64,000 bases of DNA, from the NCBI GenBank assembly GCA_934589705.1, contig CAKTOH010000002.1, forward strand, positions 62,001 through 126,000, written 5' to 3'. The position numbers and the translations under genes were made by a program. Numbering within the stretch: the stretch's first letter is position 1; every line of letters begins with the position of its first letter. Below the pieces are notes generated by a model. It had not been told where the DNA came from. It saw only the letters and a program-made list of their open reading frames with translations, and ran no database searches. Below, piece by piece: positions 8,982-16,899 of this stretch. Source of the DNA: an uncultured Oscillospiraceae bacterium. Its GTDB lineage: Bacteria; Bacillota; Clostridia; Oscillospirales; Oscillospiraceae.

Positions 8982-10346
8982 CTAAAACAACAAGCTGGAG
9001 CCGTCGCCTGCCTTCTTCGTCAGCCTGCCGTTTTCCACAAAGCCCATTTTTTCCAGCCACCGCTGGAATTCCGGGATGGCGGTCTTGCCGGTGATCTCCC
9101 GCAGGGCCGCCGTCTCCCGGAAGCCGGTGGTCTGATAGTTGAGCATGATGTCGTCCCCGTGGGGAATGCCCATGAAGTAGTTGCATCCGGCCAGGGTCAG
9201 AAGACTTGCCAGATTCTCAATGTCGTTCTGGTCGGCCTTCATGTGGTTGGTATAGCAGCAGTCGCAGCCCATGGAAATTCCCGTGAGCTTGCCCATAAAG
9301 TGATCCTCCAGCCCCGCCCGGGTGACCTGCCGGGCATCGTACAGGTATTCCGGCCCGATGAAGCCCACCACGGTGTTCACAAGGAAGGGCTGAAACCGCT
9401 TGGCAAAGCCGTAGCACCGAGCCTCCATGGTCACCTGATCGGTGTCGTGGTGGGCGTTGGACGACAGCTCCGAGCCCTGGCCGGTTTCAAAATACATGAC
9501 GTTGGGCCCCTCGGCGGTTCCCTCTTTTAATAGCAGCTGCCGGGCTTCCTCCAGGGTTGCGGCGCTGAAGCCGAAGGCCTCATTTCCCTTCTGACTGCCC
9601 GCAATGGACTGAAAAATCAGGTCGCAGGGGGTTCCCGCCCGGACGGCCTTCATCTGAGCCGTCACATGCGCCAGCACGCAGATCTGGGTAGGAATCTGCC
9701 AGTGCTCCCGGATTTCCCGGAACCGGCGCAGAACCCGGCCCACCTGCTCCGGGCTGTCCGTCACCGGGTTCAGGCCGATGACCGCGTCCCCCGCGCCGAA
9801 GCTCAGTCCCTCCAAAGTGGAGGCGGTAATGCCCTCCGGGTCGTCGGTGGTGTGGTTGGGCTGCAAGCGGCAGGAAAGCGTTCCCGGAAGGCCGATGGTG
9901 GTGTTGCAGTGGGCGGTAACGGTGATTTTATTGGCGGCGTAAATCAGGTCGAGATTGCCCATGAGCTTGCACACCGCCGCCACCATCTCCGAGGTCAGCC
10001 CCCGGCTGACGCGCCGGATGTCCTGGCCGGTGGTGGTTTCGTCCAGAAGCCACTCCCGGAACTCCGCCACCGTCCAGCCCCGGATTTCCCGGTAGACCTG
10101 CTCGTTTACGTCGTCCTGGATAATCCGGGTGACTTCGTCGTCTTCGTAAGGCACGACGGGATTTTCCCGCAGCTCCCCCAGGGTCACGGCGGAAAGCACC
10201 ACCTTAGCCGCCACCCGCTCCCGGGCGGTCTCCGCCGCGAGACCCGCCAATTTATCCCCGGTTTTTTCCTCGTTTGCCTTGGCCAGAACCTGCTTTAGGT
10301 CCCGGAATGTATAGGTTCTTCCCAGCAATGTGGTTTTCAGCTTCAT
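8982..10346 (-). CDS. eutB: Ethanolamine ammonia-lyase large (heavy) subunit EutB
   Basis: Catalytic subunit of the adenosylcobalamin-dependent lyase that splits ethanolamine into acetaldehyde and ammonia. The 454-aa product matches the normal EutB length and contains typical stretches such as ANKITVTAHCNTTIGLPGT, SIAGSQKGNEAFGF and FETGQGSELSSNAHH. The start was set at the ATG at 10344-10346, with GGATGAGG upstream; a second ATG nine nt earlier abuts its own ribosome site. In most eut operons eutB sits directly before eutC. Here it follows eutT and is separated from eutC by eutL, eutM and eutT. Confidence 0.97.
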   Translation of the reverse strand: MKLKTTLLGRTYTFRDLKQVLAKANEEKTGDKLAGLAAETARERVAAKVVLSAVTLGELRENPVVPYEDDEVTRIIQDDVNEQVYREIRGWTVAEFREWLLDETTTGQDIRRVSRGLTSEMVAAVCKLMGNLDLIYAANKITVTAHCNTTIGLPGTLSCRLQPNHTTDDPEGITASTLEGLSFGAGDAVIGLNPVTDSPEQVGRVLRRFREIREHWQIPTQICVLAHVTAQMKAVRAGTPCDLIFQSIAGSQKGNEAFGFSAATLEEARQLLLKEGTAEGPNVMYFETGQGSELSSNAHHDTDQVTMEARCYGFAKRFQPFLVNTVVGFIGPEYLYDARQVTRAGLEDHFMGKLTGISMGCDCCYTNHMKADQNDIENLASLLTLAGCNYFMGIPHGDDIMLNYQTTGFRETAALREITGKTAIPEFQRWLEKMGFVENGRLTKKAGDGSSLLF

Positions 10347-10390
10347 ATTCCTCATCCTTTTGAAGGGGAGGCGGGTCGGCCGCCTCCGCT

Positions 10391-11077
10391 CTAGCGCGAT
10401 TTTGCTTTTTCCTGAATCATCAGAAGATACAGCATACTGCTCATCCGGTTCAGTGCTTTGGGAATGTCCTCCCGAACTGGGTTCCCCTCCCGGTCGGAAA
10501 AGGCCTCCACCGCCGCCAGTTCCGCCTCCCTGGCAAAGCACCGGGCTCGGTTCAGCCCGGCAATCACCGGGCCGTCGGAAGCCTGGGGCATGAAATGGGG
10601 CTGGCCGTAGTAATCCTGAGGCATGTGGCTGCGCTCTCGCTGCTCCTGTTCGCTCAGACCGCAGAGGGTGTCCCAGATCAGCGGCTCCTCCAGCACGTCA
10701 CAGCGGAGGATTTTCCGGGCAAGGGTCAGGATTTCTCCCAGAGCCGCCTCCGGTGCTCCCGGTATCCGCTGGCAGAGAATCAGTTCTGCTTCCAGGGTGT
10801 CCATTTTCCCCCGGAACCGGATTCTGGGGTGGGTTTTGGGCACCAGAACTTCCCCGTTCAGGTGGGTCATGTGTTCCGGCTTTTCCTCTGCATAGCCCCC
10901 GGATAACAGCCGGTAGCGTTCAGGTCTTGCCTGGGAGCCGGGAAGGATTTCGATCCGCTCCCGGCGAAGAAAATCCCTGGCGGTGCTTGTCAGCTGATCG
11001 CCCTTGCCCAGATAGTAGACCCGTTTTCCGTCCCGATTCCGGATGTTCGCCCGGACGGCCTGCTCATCCCAGAGCAT
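10391..11077 (-). CDS. eutT: ATP:cob(I)alamin adenosyltransferase EutT
   Basis: Supplies adenosylcobalamin to ethanolamine ammonia-lyase. The 228-aa protein has the EutT hallmark KPEHMTHLNGEVLVPKTHPR followed by IRFRGKMDTLEAELILCQ, and a helical C-terminus (ALNRMSSMLYLLMIQEKAK) like the PduO/EutT cobalamin adenosyltransferase fold. I see no CCxxC metal cluster of the kind described in Salmonella EutT, so it may belong to the class without that site. Its ATG overlaps the eutM stop as TAATG, and eutB follows 44 nt downstream. Confidence 0.92.
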   Translation of the reverse strand: MLWDEQAVRANIRNRDGKRVYYLGKGDQLTSTARDFLRRERIEILPGSQARPERYRLLSGGYAEEKPEHMTHLNGEVLVPKTHPRIRFRGKMDTLEAELILCQRIPGAPEAALGEILTLARKILRCDVLEEPLIWDTLCGLSEQEQRERSHMPQDYYGQPHFMPQASDGPVIAGLNRARCFAREAELAAVEAFSDREGNPVREDIPKALNRMSSMLYLLMIQEKAKSR

Positions 11078-11382
11078 TACTTACCGGCGGTAGGAGTCTG
11101 GCCGCCTCTGCCCTTGGGCAAAATGGCGTCCACCTCCATGTGAGGCCGGGCGATCACATGGACGGAAATCAGCTCTCCCACCTTCTCCGCCGCGGCGGCG
11201 CCGGCATCCGTAGCCGCCTTCACCGCGCCTACGTCTCCCCGAACCATCACCGTTACCAGACCGCCGCCGATCTGCTCCTTGCCCACCAGCTGGACATTGG
11301 CGGATTTGACCATGGCGTCCGCCGCCTCAATGGCTCCCACGAGCCCCTTCGTTTCGATCATACCCAAAGAATTCGTATCCAT
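11077..11382 (-). CDS. eutM: Microcompartment hexameric shell protein EutM/PduA type
   Basis: A 101-aa single BMC-domain protein starting [20 protein letters not shown], which is the canonical start of major hexameric shell proteins (EutM, PduA, CcmK). The C-terminal [10 protein letters not shown] stretch is also standard. Hexamers tile the facets of the ethanolamine microcompartment. AAAGGATG lies upstream of the ATG. It is the only single-domain BMC hexamer in the window. Confidence 0.97.
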   Translation of the reverse strand: MDTNSLGMIETKGLVGAIEAADAMVKSANVQLVGKEQIGGGLVTVMVRGDVGAVKAATDAGAAAAEKVGELISVHVIARPHMEVDAILPKGRGGQTPTAGK

Positions 11383-11385
11383 TTG

Positions 11386-12018
11386 TTACATCCTTTCCAT
11401 CGGTTGTGCCGCGGCTTCCTCCACCGCGGCGGCAAAGGCCGCACAGGCGGCATCACAGGCACTTTGGGTGCCGGTCAGCAGACCGCCGCCGAAATTGGTT
11501 TCGCTGGGCGGGGCGTAGAGCTTACAAAGCCGAACCTCCGCCGCCTTCAGCGCCGCATCCATGGCGTACATGCCTTCCAGCGGCGGGGCGATGAGGTAGG
11601 CAAGGGCTGAGCCCGGCTCCACCCCGGCCTCCTTGGCAAGGTATGTGCCCGCGCTGCTCACAGTGTGCGCAAGATAGGGCACATTATGCGTCAGTTCAAA
11701 GCCCACCCTGGTCAGCTCGGACAGCGCCGCCTCCATGCCGCTGCCGAGAGCCCCGGGCGTTCGGGCAGCCAGAATGCCGATGACCTCTCCGGCATTGGGA
11801 GTGGAGGCATTTCCGGCTCCGGCGTAGAAGCTTCTGCCGTAGGCCACCTCCACCTCGGCGGCCTTGGTGGCCGCATCCAGGGCGATATAGGTGGCGTCGT
11901 CGCAGTCGGTGGTGAGAAGACCCAATGCCGGATACCCTTCCGGCGCCCCCAACGCCCGGCACAGAGCCGGGCTGGCATTGGCCAGATACCGCACCGCCAG
12001 AATCTTCACCGGAATCAT
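11386..12018 (-). CDS. eutL: Microcompartment shell protein EutL (tandem BMC)
   Basis: A 210-aa protein with two BMC-like halves that forms pseudohexameric trimers with a gated pore in the shell. Typical EutL stretches are LGLLTTDCDDATYIALDAATKAAEV, in the first half, and KLYAPPSETNFGGGLLTG, near the end. The start is the ATG at 12016-12018, overlapping the eutC stop as ATGA, with GGAGG upstream inside eutC. Normal EutL length is about 217 aa. Confidence 0.95.
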   Translation of the reverse strand: MIPVKILAVRYLANASPALCRALGAPEGYPALGLLTTDCDDATYIALDAATKAAEVEVAYGRSFYAGAGNASTPNAGEVIGILAARTPGALGSGMEAALSELTRVGFELTHNVPYLAHTVSSAGTYLAKEAGVEPGSALAYLIAPPLEGMYAMDAALKAAEVRLCKLYAPPSETNFGGGLLTGTQSACDAACAAFAAAVEEAAAQPMERM

Positions 12019-12923
12019 CGGGTCGCCTCCAAATGGAGCCCCACGCCGGAGACTTTCCGCTTCAAAATGGTGTCGATCAAATCGGCAATGTGGGCCCCGG
12101 CCTCTACGGCGGGGGTTCCCTGGGCGTGGATATTGGAAACCACCGTCCTGGCAGATTCCGACACCCCGGTTCTGGGCTGATAGGTGATATAAGCGGACAT
12201 GCTCTTGTCCGTCACCAGACCCGGCCGCTCCCCTACCAGCATACACACCAGCTCACAGCCGGTCACGTCCCCGATGGCATCCCCCGCTCCCACCCGGCAA
12301 TACCGGACGAAAATGGGAGTGCCCGGGTCGATACCCTTGAGCTTCAGACCCTCCCGGAGAGCCTGAAGGCAGTCCATGGCATTGGCTTCAATGGCGGCAG
12401 AAGACAGGCCGTCCCCCACCACAATCTGCACCCGGGGCGTTCCGGAAATGGCGGAGCGGATTTTCCGCTGGTTTTCCTCGTCAAAGCAACGGCCATAGTC
12501 CGGTCGTGTCAGATACTCGTCCTTATCATGGCACCGGGTCTGCACCTCCGCCATGCCGTTTTTGGCGGCAAAATCCTCGCTTACCTGGGAAAACACCGCA
12601 TCCTGAGCCGCCGCGTGATCGGCTCGGAAGCGAAGCATGGTGAGCGTCTTGTACCGAGGTCCCGCCTTGCCGCTGCCCAGTCGGGCGGGGGTGCGGGCTT
12701 TCATTTTCCGGAATTTTTCCCCGTTTTCCGGATTTTCCGTCAGGTAAAGCTTTCGCAGATCCAGCTCCGTCACGTCCGGCACAAAGTCCCCGTCACCATA
12801 GGGCGTGGGCTTAGCCTCAGGCTGTGGCATTCTGGGACGGTACTCTCCGGCCTTCACCTGGGGCGGCTGCCCCATTTCCTCCAGAATCTGAGCAATCATC
12901 TGCGTTAAATCCTGCTTGTTCAT
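12015..12923 (-). CDS. eutC: Ethanolamine ammonia-lyase small (light) subunit EutC
   Basis: Small subunit that binds the cobalamin tail in the EutBC lyase. The 302-aa product has the family stretches ARLGSGKAGPRYKTLTMLRF, IVVGDGLSSAAIEANA and RPGLVTDKSMSAYITYQP. The N-terminal MNKQDLTQMIAQILEEMG is an amphipathic helix likely to act as an encapsulation signal. The start ATG overlaps the eutA stop (ATGA), with AAAGGAG upstream. It precedes eutL rather than following eutB, a departure from the usual eutB-eutC order. Confidence 0.97.
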   Translation of the reverse strand: MNKQDLTQMIAQILEEMGQPPQVKAGEYRPRMPQPEAKPTPYGDGDFVPDVTELDLRKLYLTENPENGEKFRKMKARTPARLGSGKAGPRYKTLTMLRFRADHAAAQDAVFSQVSEDFAAKNGMAEVQTRCHDKDEYLTRPDYGRCFDEENQRKIRSAISGTPRVQIVVGDGLSSAAIEANAMDCLQALREGLKLKGIDPGTPIFVRYCRVGAGDAIGDVTGCELVCMLVGERPGLVTDKSMSAYITYQPRTGVSESARTVVSNIHAQGTPAVEAGAHIADLIDTILKRKVSGVGLHLEATR

Positions 12924-14251
12924 GTTCTGCTCCTTTCCAGCACCAGGGTTTTCAGCACCACCGGGAAGGCACCCCCAACCGGCGCGCCAATATCCAGGTA
13001 GGTATCCGGCAGAGCCCGAACCCGGTCGATGCACAGAATCCGGGCGTTTTCCGGAAGCCTTGCCGACAGGGCGTGACCCAGTGCTTTTGCCATATCCGCC
13101 TCCAGGCAGACCAGCACCTCCGCCGGGCTGCCCCGGGTCAGTTCCCGGGCAAGGGTCTGCACCCGGTCATAGGTGGGCGGGGCCTCGCCGGGAACGGAGA
13201 GAATCACGGGGCCTTCAAATTGACCCCGATTTTCTTCCGTTACCGGGATATTTTTCATCGGAAAACGGATATTCTGGCAGAAAACCGTACTGCCGGACAG
13301 CTGGGTGCTGTGACATCCAGCTCCGATGACGGTAGCCCGGATGGTCTGCGTTCCCAGCCGGTACTGTCCCTGACACAGGCGGCTTTTTCGGATGCTTTGC
13401 CCCAGAATCGGGCCCATGTCGCCAAATTCCAGCCATGGGTGCGCCTTTTCGATGCAGTCCGCCACGCCGCCGGAAAAGGAGAGCAGGTCGGGCTTCTCAG
13501 GCGGCTGCCAGACTTCCCCGGTTTCTTTTGTCAACAGTTGATCCAGAAGAGCCGTGGGCTCCCGAAGGCCTGCCGCCATTTCCAGCGCCCGGGTCAGGGT
13601 ATCCGCCAGGGCGGAAGCCTCCTCCTGGGTGATCTTCTTTCCAGGCTTTCCCGAAAACAGTCCCTGCAAAACCGGGGACACATAGGTGATTTCCCCGGTG
13701 TCCGACAGCTTCACCAGCCGTCCGCCTACATTCAGGCATCCGGTTTTTCGGATTTTTCCGTCCTGAATCAGGGCTAAATTGCTGGTTCCGCCGCCGATGT
13801 CCATATGCAGGACGGTTTTTCCCGTTTCTTCGGAATAGCTTACCGCCCCGGCTCCCTTAGCCGCGAGAACGCTCTCCAAATCCGGCCCGGCAGTGGCCAC
13901 CACGAACTCCCCCGCCAGGTCTGACAAAGCGTCCAGCACCGCCCGGGCGTTTTCCTTCCGGCTGGTTTCGCCGGTAATGATGATGGCACCCGTATCCACC
14001 GTCTGCCTGGAAATGCCCGCTTTCCGATACTCTTCCTCGACGATTTCCCGGATTTTCTCCCCATTTACATGGCTTTCATCCAGAAGGGGGGTAAAATACA
14101 CCGGGCTTTCATAGAGAATTTCTCTTTGGGTAATGGCAAGCTCCGGCACGGCGAAAATCGAGGCTCGGTTTTCCACCTTCAGCCGGGAAACAACCATTTG
14201 GGTGGAGGTGGTGCCCACGTCCAGCCCCACGCTCAGAAGGCTCTCACACAT
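12920..14251 (-). CDS. eutA: Ethanolamine ammonia-lyase reactivating factor EutA
   Basis: ATP-dependent chaperone that expels inactivated cobalamin from EutBC so fresh adenosylcobalamin can bind. The 443-aa protein belongs to the ASKHA-like fold, seen in VGLDVGTTSTQMVVSRL near the N-terminus and DIGGGTSNLALIQDG near residue 150. Its ATG overlaps the end of the alcohol dehydrogenase gene by 8 nt, with GAAGAGG upstream. It comes second in the operon and just ahead of eutC, whose start it overlaps. Confidence 0.95.
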   Translation of the reverse strand: MCESLLSVGLDVGTTSTQMVVSRLKVENRASIFAVPELAITQREILYESPVYFTPLLDESHVNGEKIREIVEEEYRKAGISRQTVDTGAIIITGETSRKENARAVLDALSDLAGEFVVATAGPDLESVLAAKGAGAVSYSEETGKTVLHMDIGGGTSNLALIQDGKIRKTGCLNVGGRLVKLSDTGEITYVSPVLQGLFSGKPGKKITQEEASALADTLTRALEMAAGLREPTALLDQLLTKETGEVWQPPEKPDLLSFSGGVADCIEKAHPWLEFGDMGPILGQSIRKSRLCQGQYRLGTQTIRATVIGAGCHSTQLSGSTVFCQNIRFPMKNIPVTEENRGQFEGPVILSVPGEAPPTYDRVQTLARELTRGSPAEVLVCLEADMAKALGHALSARLPENARILCIDRVRALPDTYLDIGAPVGGAFPVVLKTLVLERSRT

Positions 14252-15326
14252 GGCCTGTCACCTCTTCCAGGATCCGGCGCACCAGAAAGCCCTCTACCGG
14301 CATGGGGTTTGTGTCACAGCAGGGATCCTTTAAGGTAGCCTCCACCAGTTCCTGGGCTCCTTGCCAGACCCTTCTTGGGTCGATGCCTGCCTGCAAAAGG
14401 GTCTCCGGCAGGTTCAGCTCCCGGCGCAGACGGCACAGGCCGTTTTTCAGATTCCGGATGGCGATGGTATCCGCACTGCCTCCGATGCCCGCCGCCCGAG
14501 CCAGCTCCGCGTACTTCTTCCCCGCCACATGGGCATTGCAGCCGATGACCGCAGGCAGCAGCACCGCGTTCAGCCGCCCGTGGGGGACGTGGAACATGCC
14601 GCCCAGACTGTGGGACATGGCGTGGCAAAGTCCCAGCCCCGCCTGGGTGAAGGCCATGCCTGCCATGGTGGAGGCCAGATGCACCTTCAGCCGCACCGCC
14701 GCATTTCCGGCAAAGGAGGCGGGCAGGTTGGCAAAGGCCACGGAAAAGGCCTCCCGGGCATATAAGTCCGTGATGGCCCCGGCGTTTTTGGCAACAAAGC
14801 TTTCTGCTGCGTGGGTCAGCACGTCAAAGCCCGTTTCGGCAATGAGCCCAGGGGGCAGAGCCGTGAGCAAATCGCTGTCGAGAATCGCAATGTCAGGCCG
14901 CATCCGACTGTCCACCAGGGGGTGCTTCACCCGGTCGTGGGTCAGAATGGCAAAGTCCGTCACCTCCGAGCCGGAGCCGGAGGTAGTGGGGATGGCCGCC
15001 ACCAGGCAGTTCCCCTTGGCAAAATAAGCCATGGCCTTGGCGCAGTCCAGCGTACTGCCGCCCCCCAGTGCCACCAGCAGATCAGGGGCAAAGGCTCGGA
15101 GCCGAGCCGTGCCCTCCGCCGCCAGTTCCACCGTGGGATCCGGCTGGATTTTGTCAAAAATCTCCGAGCTTTCGCATCGTGACAGCTCCACGATTCGCTT
15201 TGCCGTTCCGTTTTTCACAAAAAAGGGATCCGCCACCAGAAACAGCCGCTTTTTCCCCAGGGAGGAAAGAGCCGAAACCGCACCGGCTCCCGCGAGAATC
15301 TTCGTTTTGCAGAAGAATTCTTCCAA
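14244..15326 (-). CDS. Iron-containing alcohol dehydrogenase (EutG/PduQ type)
   Basis: Probably reduces acetaldehyde to ethanol and recycles NADH to NAD+ for EutE in the microcompartment. The 360-aa group III ADH has the nucleotide loop ALGGGSTLDCAKAM and metal-ligand region GLCHAMSHSLGGMFHVPHGRLNA-like, with the FDVLTHAAESF aspartate/histidine. The start codon is TTG at 15324-15326. Its ribosome site GGCGGTGG lies inside a hairpin (15330-15357), suggesting translational control. It heads the eut operon, so EutG or PduQ are both reasonable names. Confidence 0.9.
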   Translation of the reverse strand: MEEFFCKTKILAGAGAVSALSSLGKKRLFLVADPFFVKNGTAKRIVELSRCESSEIFDKIQPDPTVELAAEGTARLRAFAPDLLVALGGGSTLDCAKAMAYFAKGNCLVAAIPTTSGSGSEVTDFAILTHDRVKHPLVDSRMRPDIAILDSDLLTALPPGLIAETGFDVLTHAAESFVAKNAGAITDLYAREAFSVAFANLPASFAGNAAVRLKVHLASTMAGMAFTQAGLGLCHAMSHSLGGMFHVPHGRLNAVLLPAVIGCNAHVAGKKYAELARAAGIGGSADTIAIRNLKNGLCRLRRELNLPETLLQAGIDPRRVWQGAQELVEATLKDPCCDTNPMPVEGFLVRRILEEVTGHV

Positions 15327-15329
15327 CGT

Positions 15330-15357
15330 ATACCACCGCCTTTTCAGGAGGTAGTAT
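15330..15357 (-). promoter_or_regulatory. Hairpin that covers the ribosome site of the first eut gene
   Basis: On the minus strand ATACTACCTCC pairs with GGCGGTGGTAT across a six-base loop (TGAAAA), with one T-C mismatch and one G-U pair. The 3' arm contains the presumed ribosome site of the TTG start at 15326. The loop does not have the A1/G4 pattern of ANTAR (EutV) targets. A translational switch is inference from position. Confidence 0.45.
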
Positions 15358-15390
15358 TTCCCGGCATTTGGCGGTTATGTGCTTTTTGCG

Positions 15391-15434
15391 AAAAAAAAGC
15401 TGCCGCTGGGAGCCAAGGCTCACAGTGGCAGCTT
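15391..15434 (-). terminator. Terminator between the DUF4317 gene and the eut operon
   Basis: On the minus strand AAGCTGCC-CTG-GAGCC pairs with GGCTC-CAG-GGCAGCTT around a two-base loop and is followed by eight T residues. It lies just after the DUF4317 stop and about 65 nt ahead of the eut start codon. Confidence 0.85.
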
Positions 15435-15449
15435 ACATTGAATGGTTTT

Positions 15450-16595
15450 TTATTCCGTCTTTTCATCGGGGATGGTGATATTCACCCCGTTGACCTCCAC
15501 CGCCTCGTCGGCGCAGATCATGATGTACTTCACCCCGCCGATGACCCGGGTCTCCACCAGGTCACTGCGGGTGGGATCCACCTTGATGACCACATCCGGG
15601 GTCTTCACCTCGAAATGCTTGTCGTCGATGATGTTCTTGGGATGCAGGTCGGCCTCGAACCCGAAGGCCTCGTCATAATCCACGCTGAACTTGGACAGGT
15701 GCTCCTGACTGACCCCGCAGGCCGCCAGCACCTCCTTCACGTCCGCCTTGGCGATCATCAGAGGCTCCGGAACCTTGGCCTCCTTATGCAGAGCGATCCG
15801 CTCCCGGAGCTGGTCGTGGACGGTCTGCACCACATCCAGGCTGCATTCCTCCCCCAGGGAGGTGGTGAGCAGTGCCTCAAAGGTGTGCTTCTGCTCCTCG
15901 GCGGGCTGGGGAACCGGGGTGTTGAACAGCGCCTCGATGAGGGCGTCCTGGCTGGTCTTCACATCGTGGGTGTAGTACAGGGCGTTATAGATGTTGGTGG
16001 AGCGGTTGTCAAAAGCCGGGAACAGGAAGCCCAGGGCAGGAGAACCCACCATCTGGTTCATGGCTCCATCGTGGAATGTCTTTTCCTCAGGGACATAGTG
16101 CAGGTTGGCCTTGGTCTGCTTCACCGGGCAGATGGCGCACAGCAGGAAAGAATAGGTCTCATCGGAGTTGTCCTTCTGGAAGGCGTCGTCTTTGGACTTG
16201 AAAGGGACATCATAGGCATCATACCCAGCAAGAATCAGGTAATTCCCCTCAATCACCAGAGAATCGATGATTTTCCGGAAAAATTCTCCCCGAAGCTCCT
16301 CATCCTCCAGCTTGCTTTCCCGCAGTCCCATCAGCAGCTTATGCTCCGGGGAAGACGCCACCTGGCTGGTCTTGAAGGTGATGTCAATGAGATTCCTGCC
16401 GATGGCACCGGAAAGTGTCCGCCGGAGAAGAGCAAAATACTTGTCGGACTCGTTCTCCGGCATCATGCCTGTGGACTGGCGGAACTCGCTGATAATCTCC
16501 TTGTTGTCGTTGACGTAGCAGCCAAAAATAGCCGTCATATTGCTGCGATCCCGGCGCATGTGCCGCCGGATCTCGCCGATTTCCTTATCAATCAT
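15450..16595 (-). CDS. DUF4317 family protein
   Basis: A 381-aa soluble protein that matches my memory of the DUF4317 family of Clostridia, whose role is unknown. It begins MIDKEIGEIRRHMRRDRSN with the family-like AIFGCYVNDNKEIISEF. No catalytic motif, signal peptide or membrane segment is evident. AGGAGACA precedes the ATG. It is monocistronic, with its own promoter at 16739-16767, a roughly 140-nt leader and a strong terminator, so it is probably not functionally tied to the eut operon. Confidence 0.85.
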   Translation of the reverse strand: MIDKEIGEIRRHMRRDRSNMTAIFGCYVNDNKEIISEFRQSTGMMPENESDKYFALLRRTLSGAIGRNLIDITFKTSQVASSPEHKLLMGLRESKLEDEELRGEFFRKIIDSLVIEGNYLILAGYDAYDVPFKSKDDAFQKDNSDETYSFLLCAICPVKQTKANLHYVPEEKTFHDGAMNQMVGSPALGFLFPAFDNRSTNIYNALYYTHDVKTSQDALIEALFNTPVPQPAEEQKHTFEALLTTSLGEECSLDVVQTVHDQLRERIALHKEAKVPEPLMIAKADVKEVLAACGVSQEHLSKFSVDYDEAFGFEADLHPKNIIDDKHFEVKTPDVVIKVDPTRSDLVETRVIGGVKYIMICADEAVEVNGVNITIPDEKTE

Positions 16596-16738
16596 GTTGT
16601 GTCTCCTGTAAATTAAAAATTAGGGAAGCTCTGATGAAATCGGCAGGAGCCGGCAGCAAAAAATTCGCTATCCGGCCGCAGACGATTTGTTCAGCGGTTC
16701 CTTAGAATCGGATCGCAGGCAGCGCCTGCATCCGTGCC
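16596..16738 (-). other. 5' leader of the DUF4317 gene
   Basis: About 140 nt between the promoter and the start codon. It contains a GCAGGC/GCCTGC hairpin around 16715-16729 and several shorter GC-rich complementary stretches. I recognise no known riboswitch. Confidence 0.4.
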
Positions 16739-16767
16739 ATTATACCGCAAAGTGAACAAAAAAGCAA
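16739..16767 (-). promoter_or_regulatory. sigma-A promoter for the DUF4317 gene
   Basis: TTGCTT (16762-16767) and a perfect TATAAT (16739-16744) on the minus strand, 17 nt apart. Confidence 0.7.
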
Positions 16768-16843
16768 AGCAATAATCACCGCAATTTACAGTCAACCGTT
16801 TTGCCGACAATTTTCCTAGGGAAGTTCTGAATAAATTGCCGCC

Positions 16844-16880
16844 AAAAAAGCCCAGTCCGGTGGTTCCGAACTGGGCTTTT
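16844..16880 (-). terminator. Terminator after the surface-repeat gene
   Basis: AAAAGCCCAGTTCGG pairs with CCGGACTGGGCTTTTTT on the minus strand, 20 nt after the stop codon. A-rich on one side and T-rich on the other, so it could act in both directions. Confidence 0.85.
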
Positions 16881-16899
16881 GAGCGTTGAGGAATTACTA

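Noticed and set aside
15330..15357. The hairpin before the first eut gene as an ANTAR (EutV) target
   Set aside because: Only one hairpin is present and its loop (TGAAAA) lacks the A1/G4 pattern expected for ANTAR recognition.
15391..15434. GCCACTG and GAGCC strings just upstream of the B12-dependent eut operon, hinting at a cobalamin riboswitch
   Set aside because: They are simply part of the terminator hairpin. The B12 box and the rest of the riboswitch are missing, and the upstream sequence codes for the DUF4317 protein.
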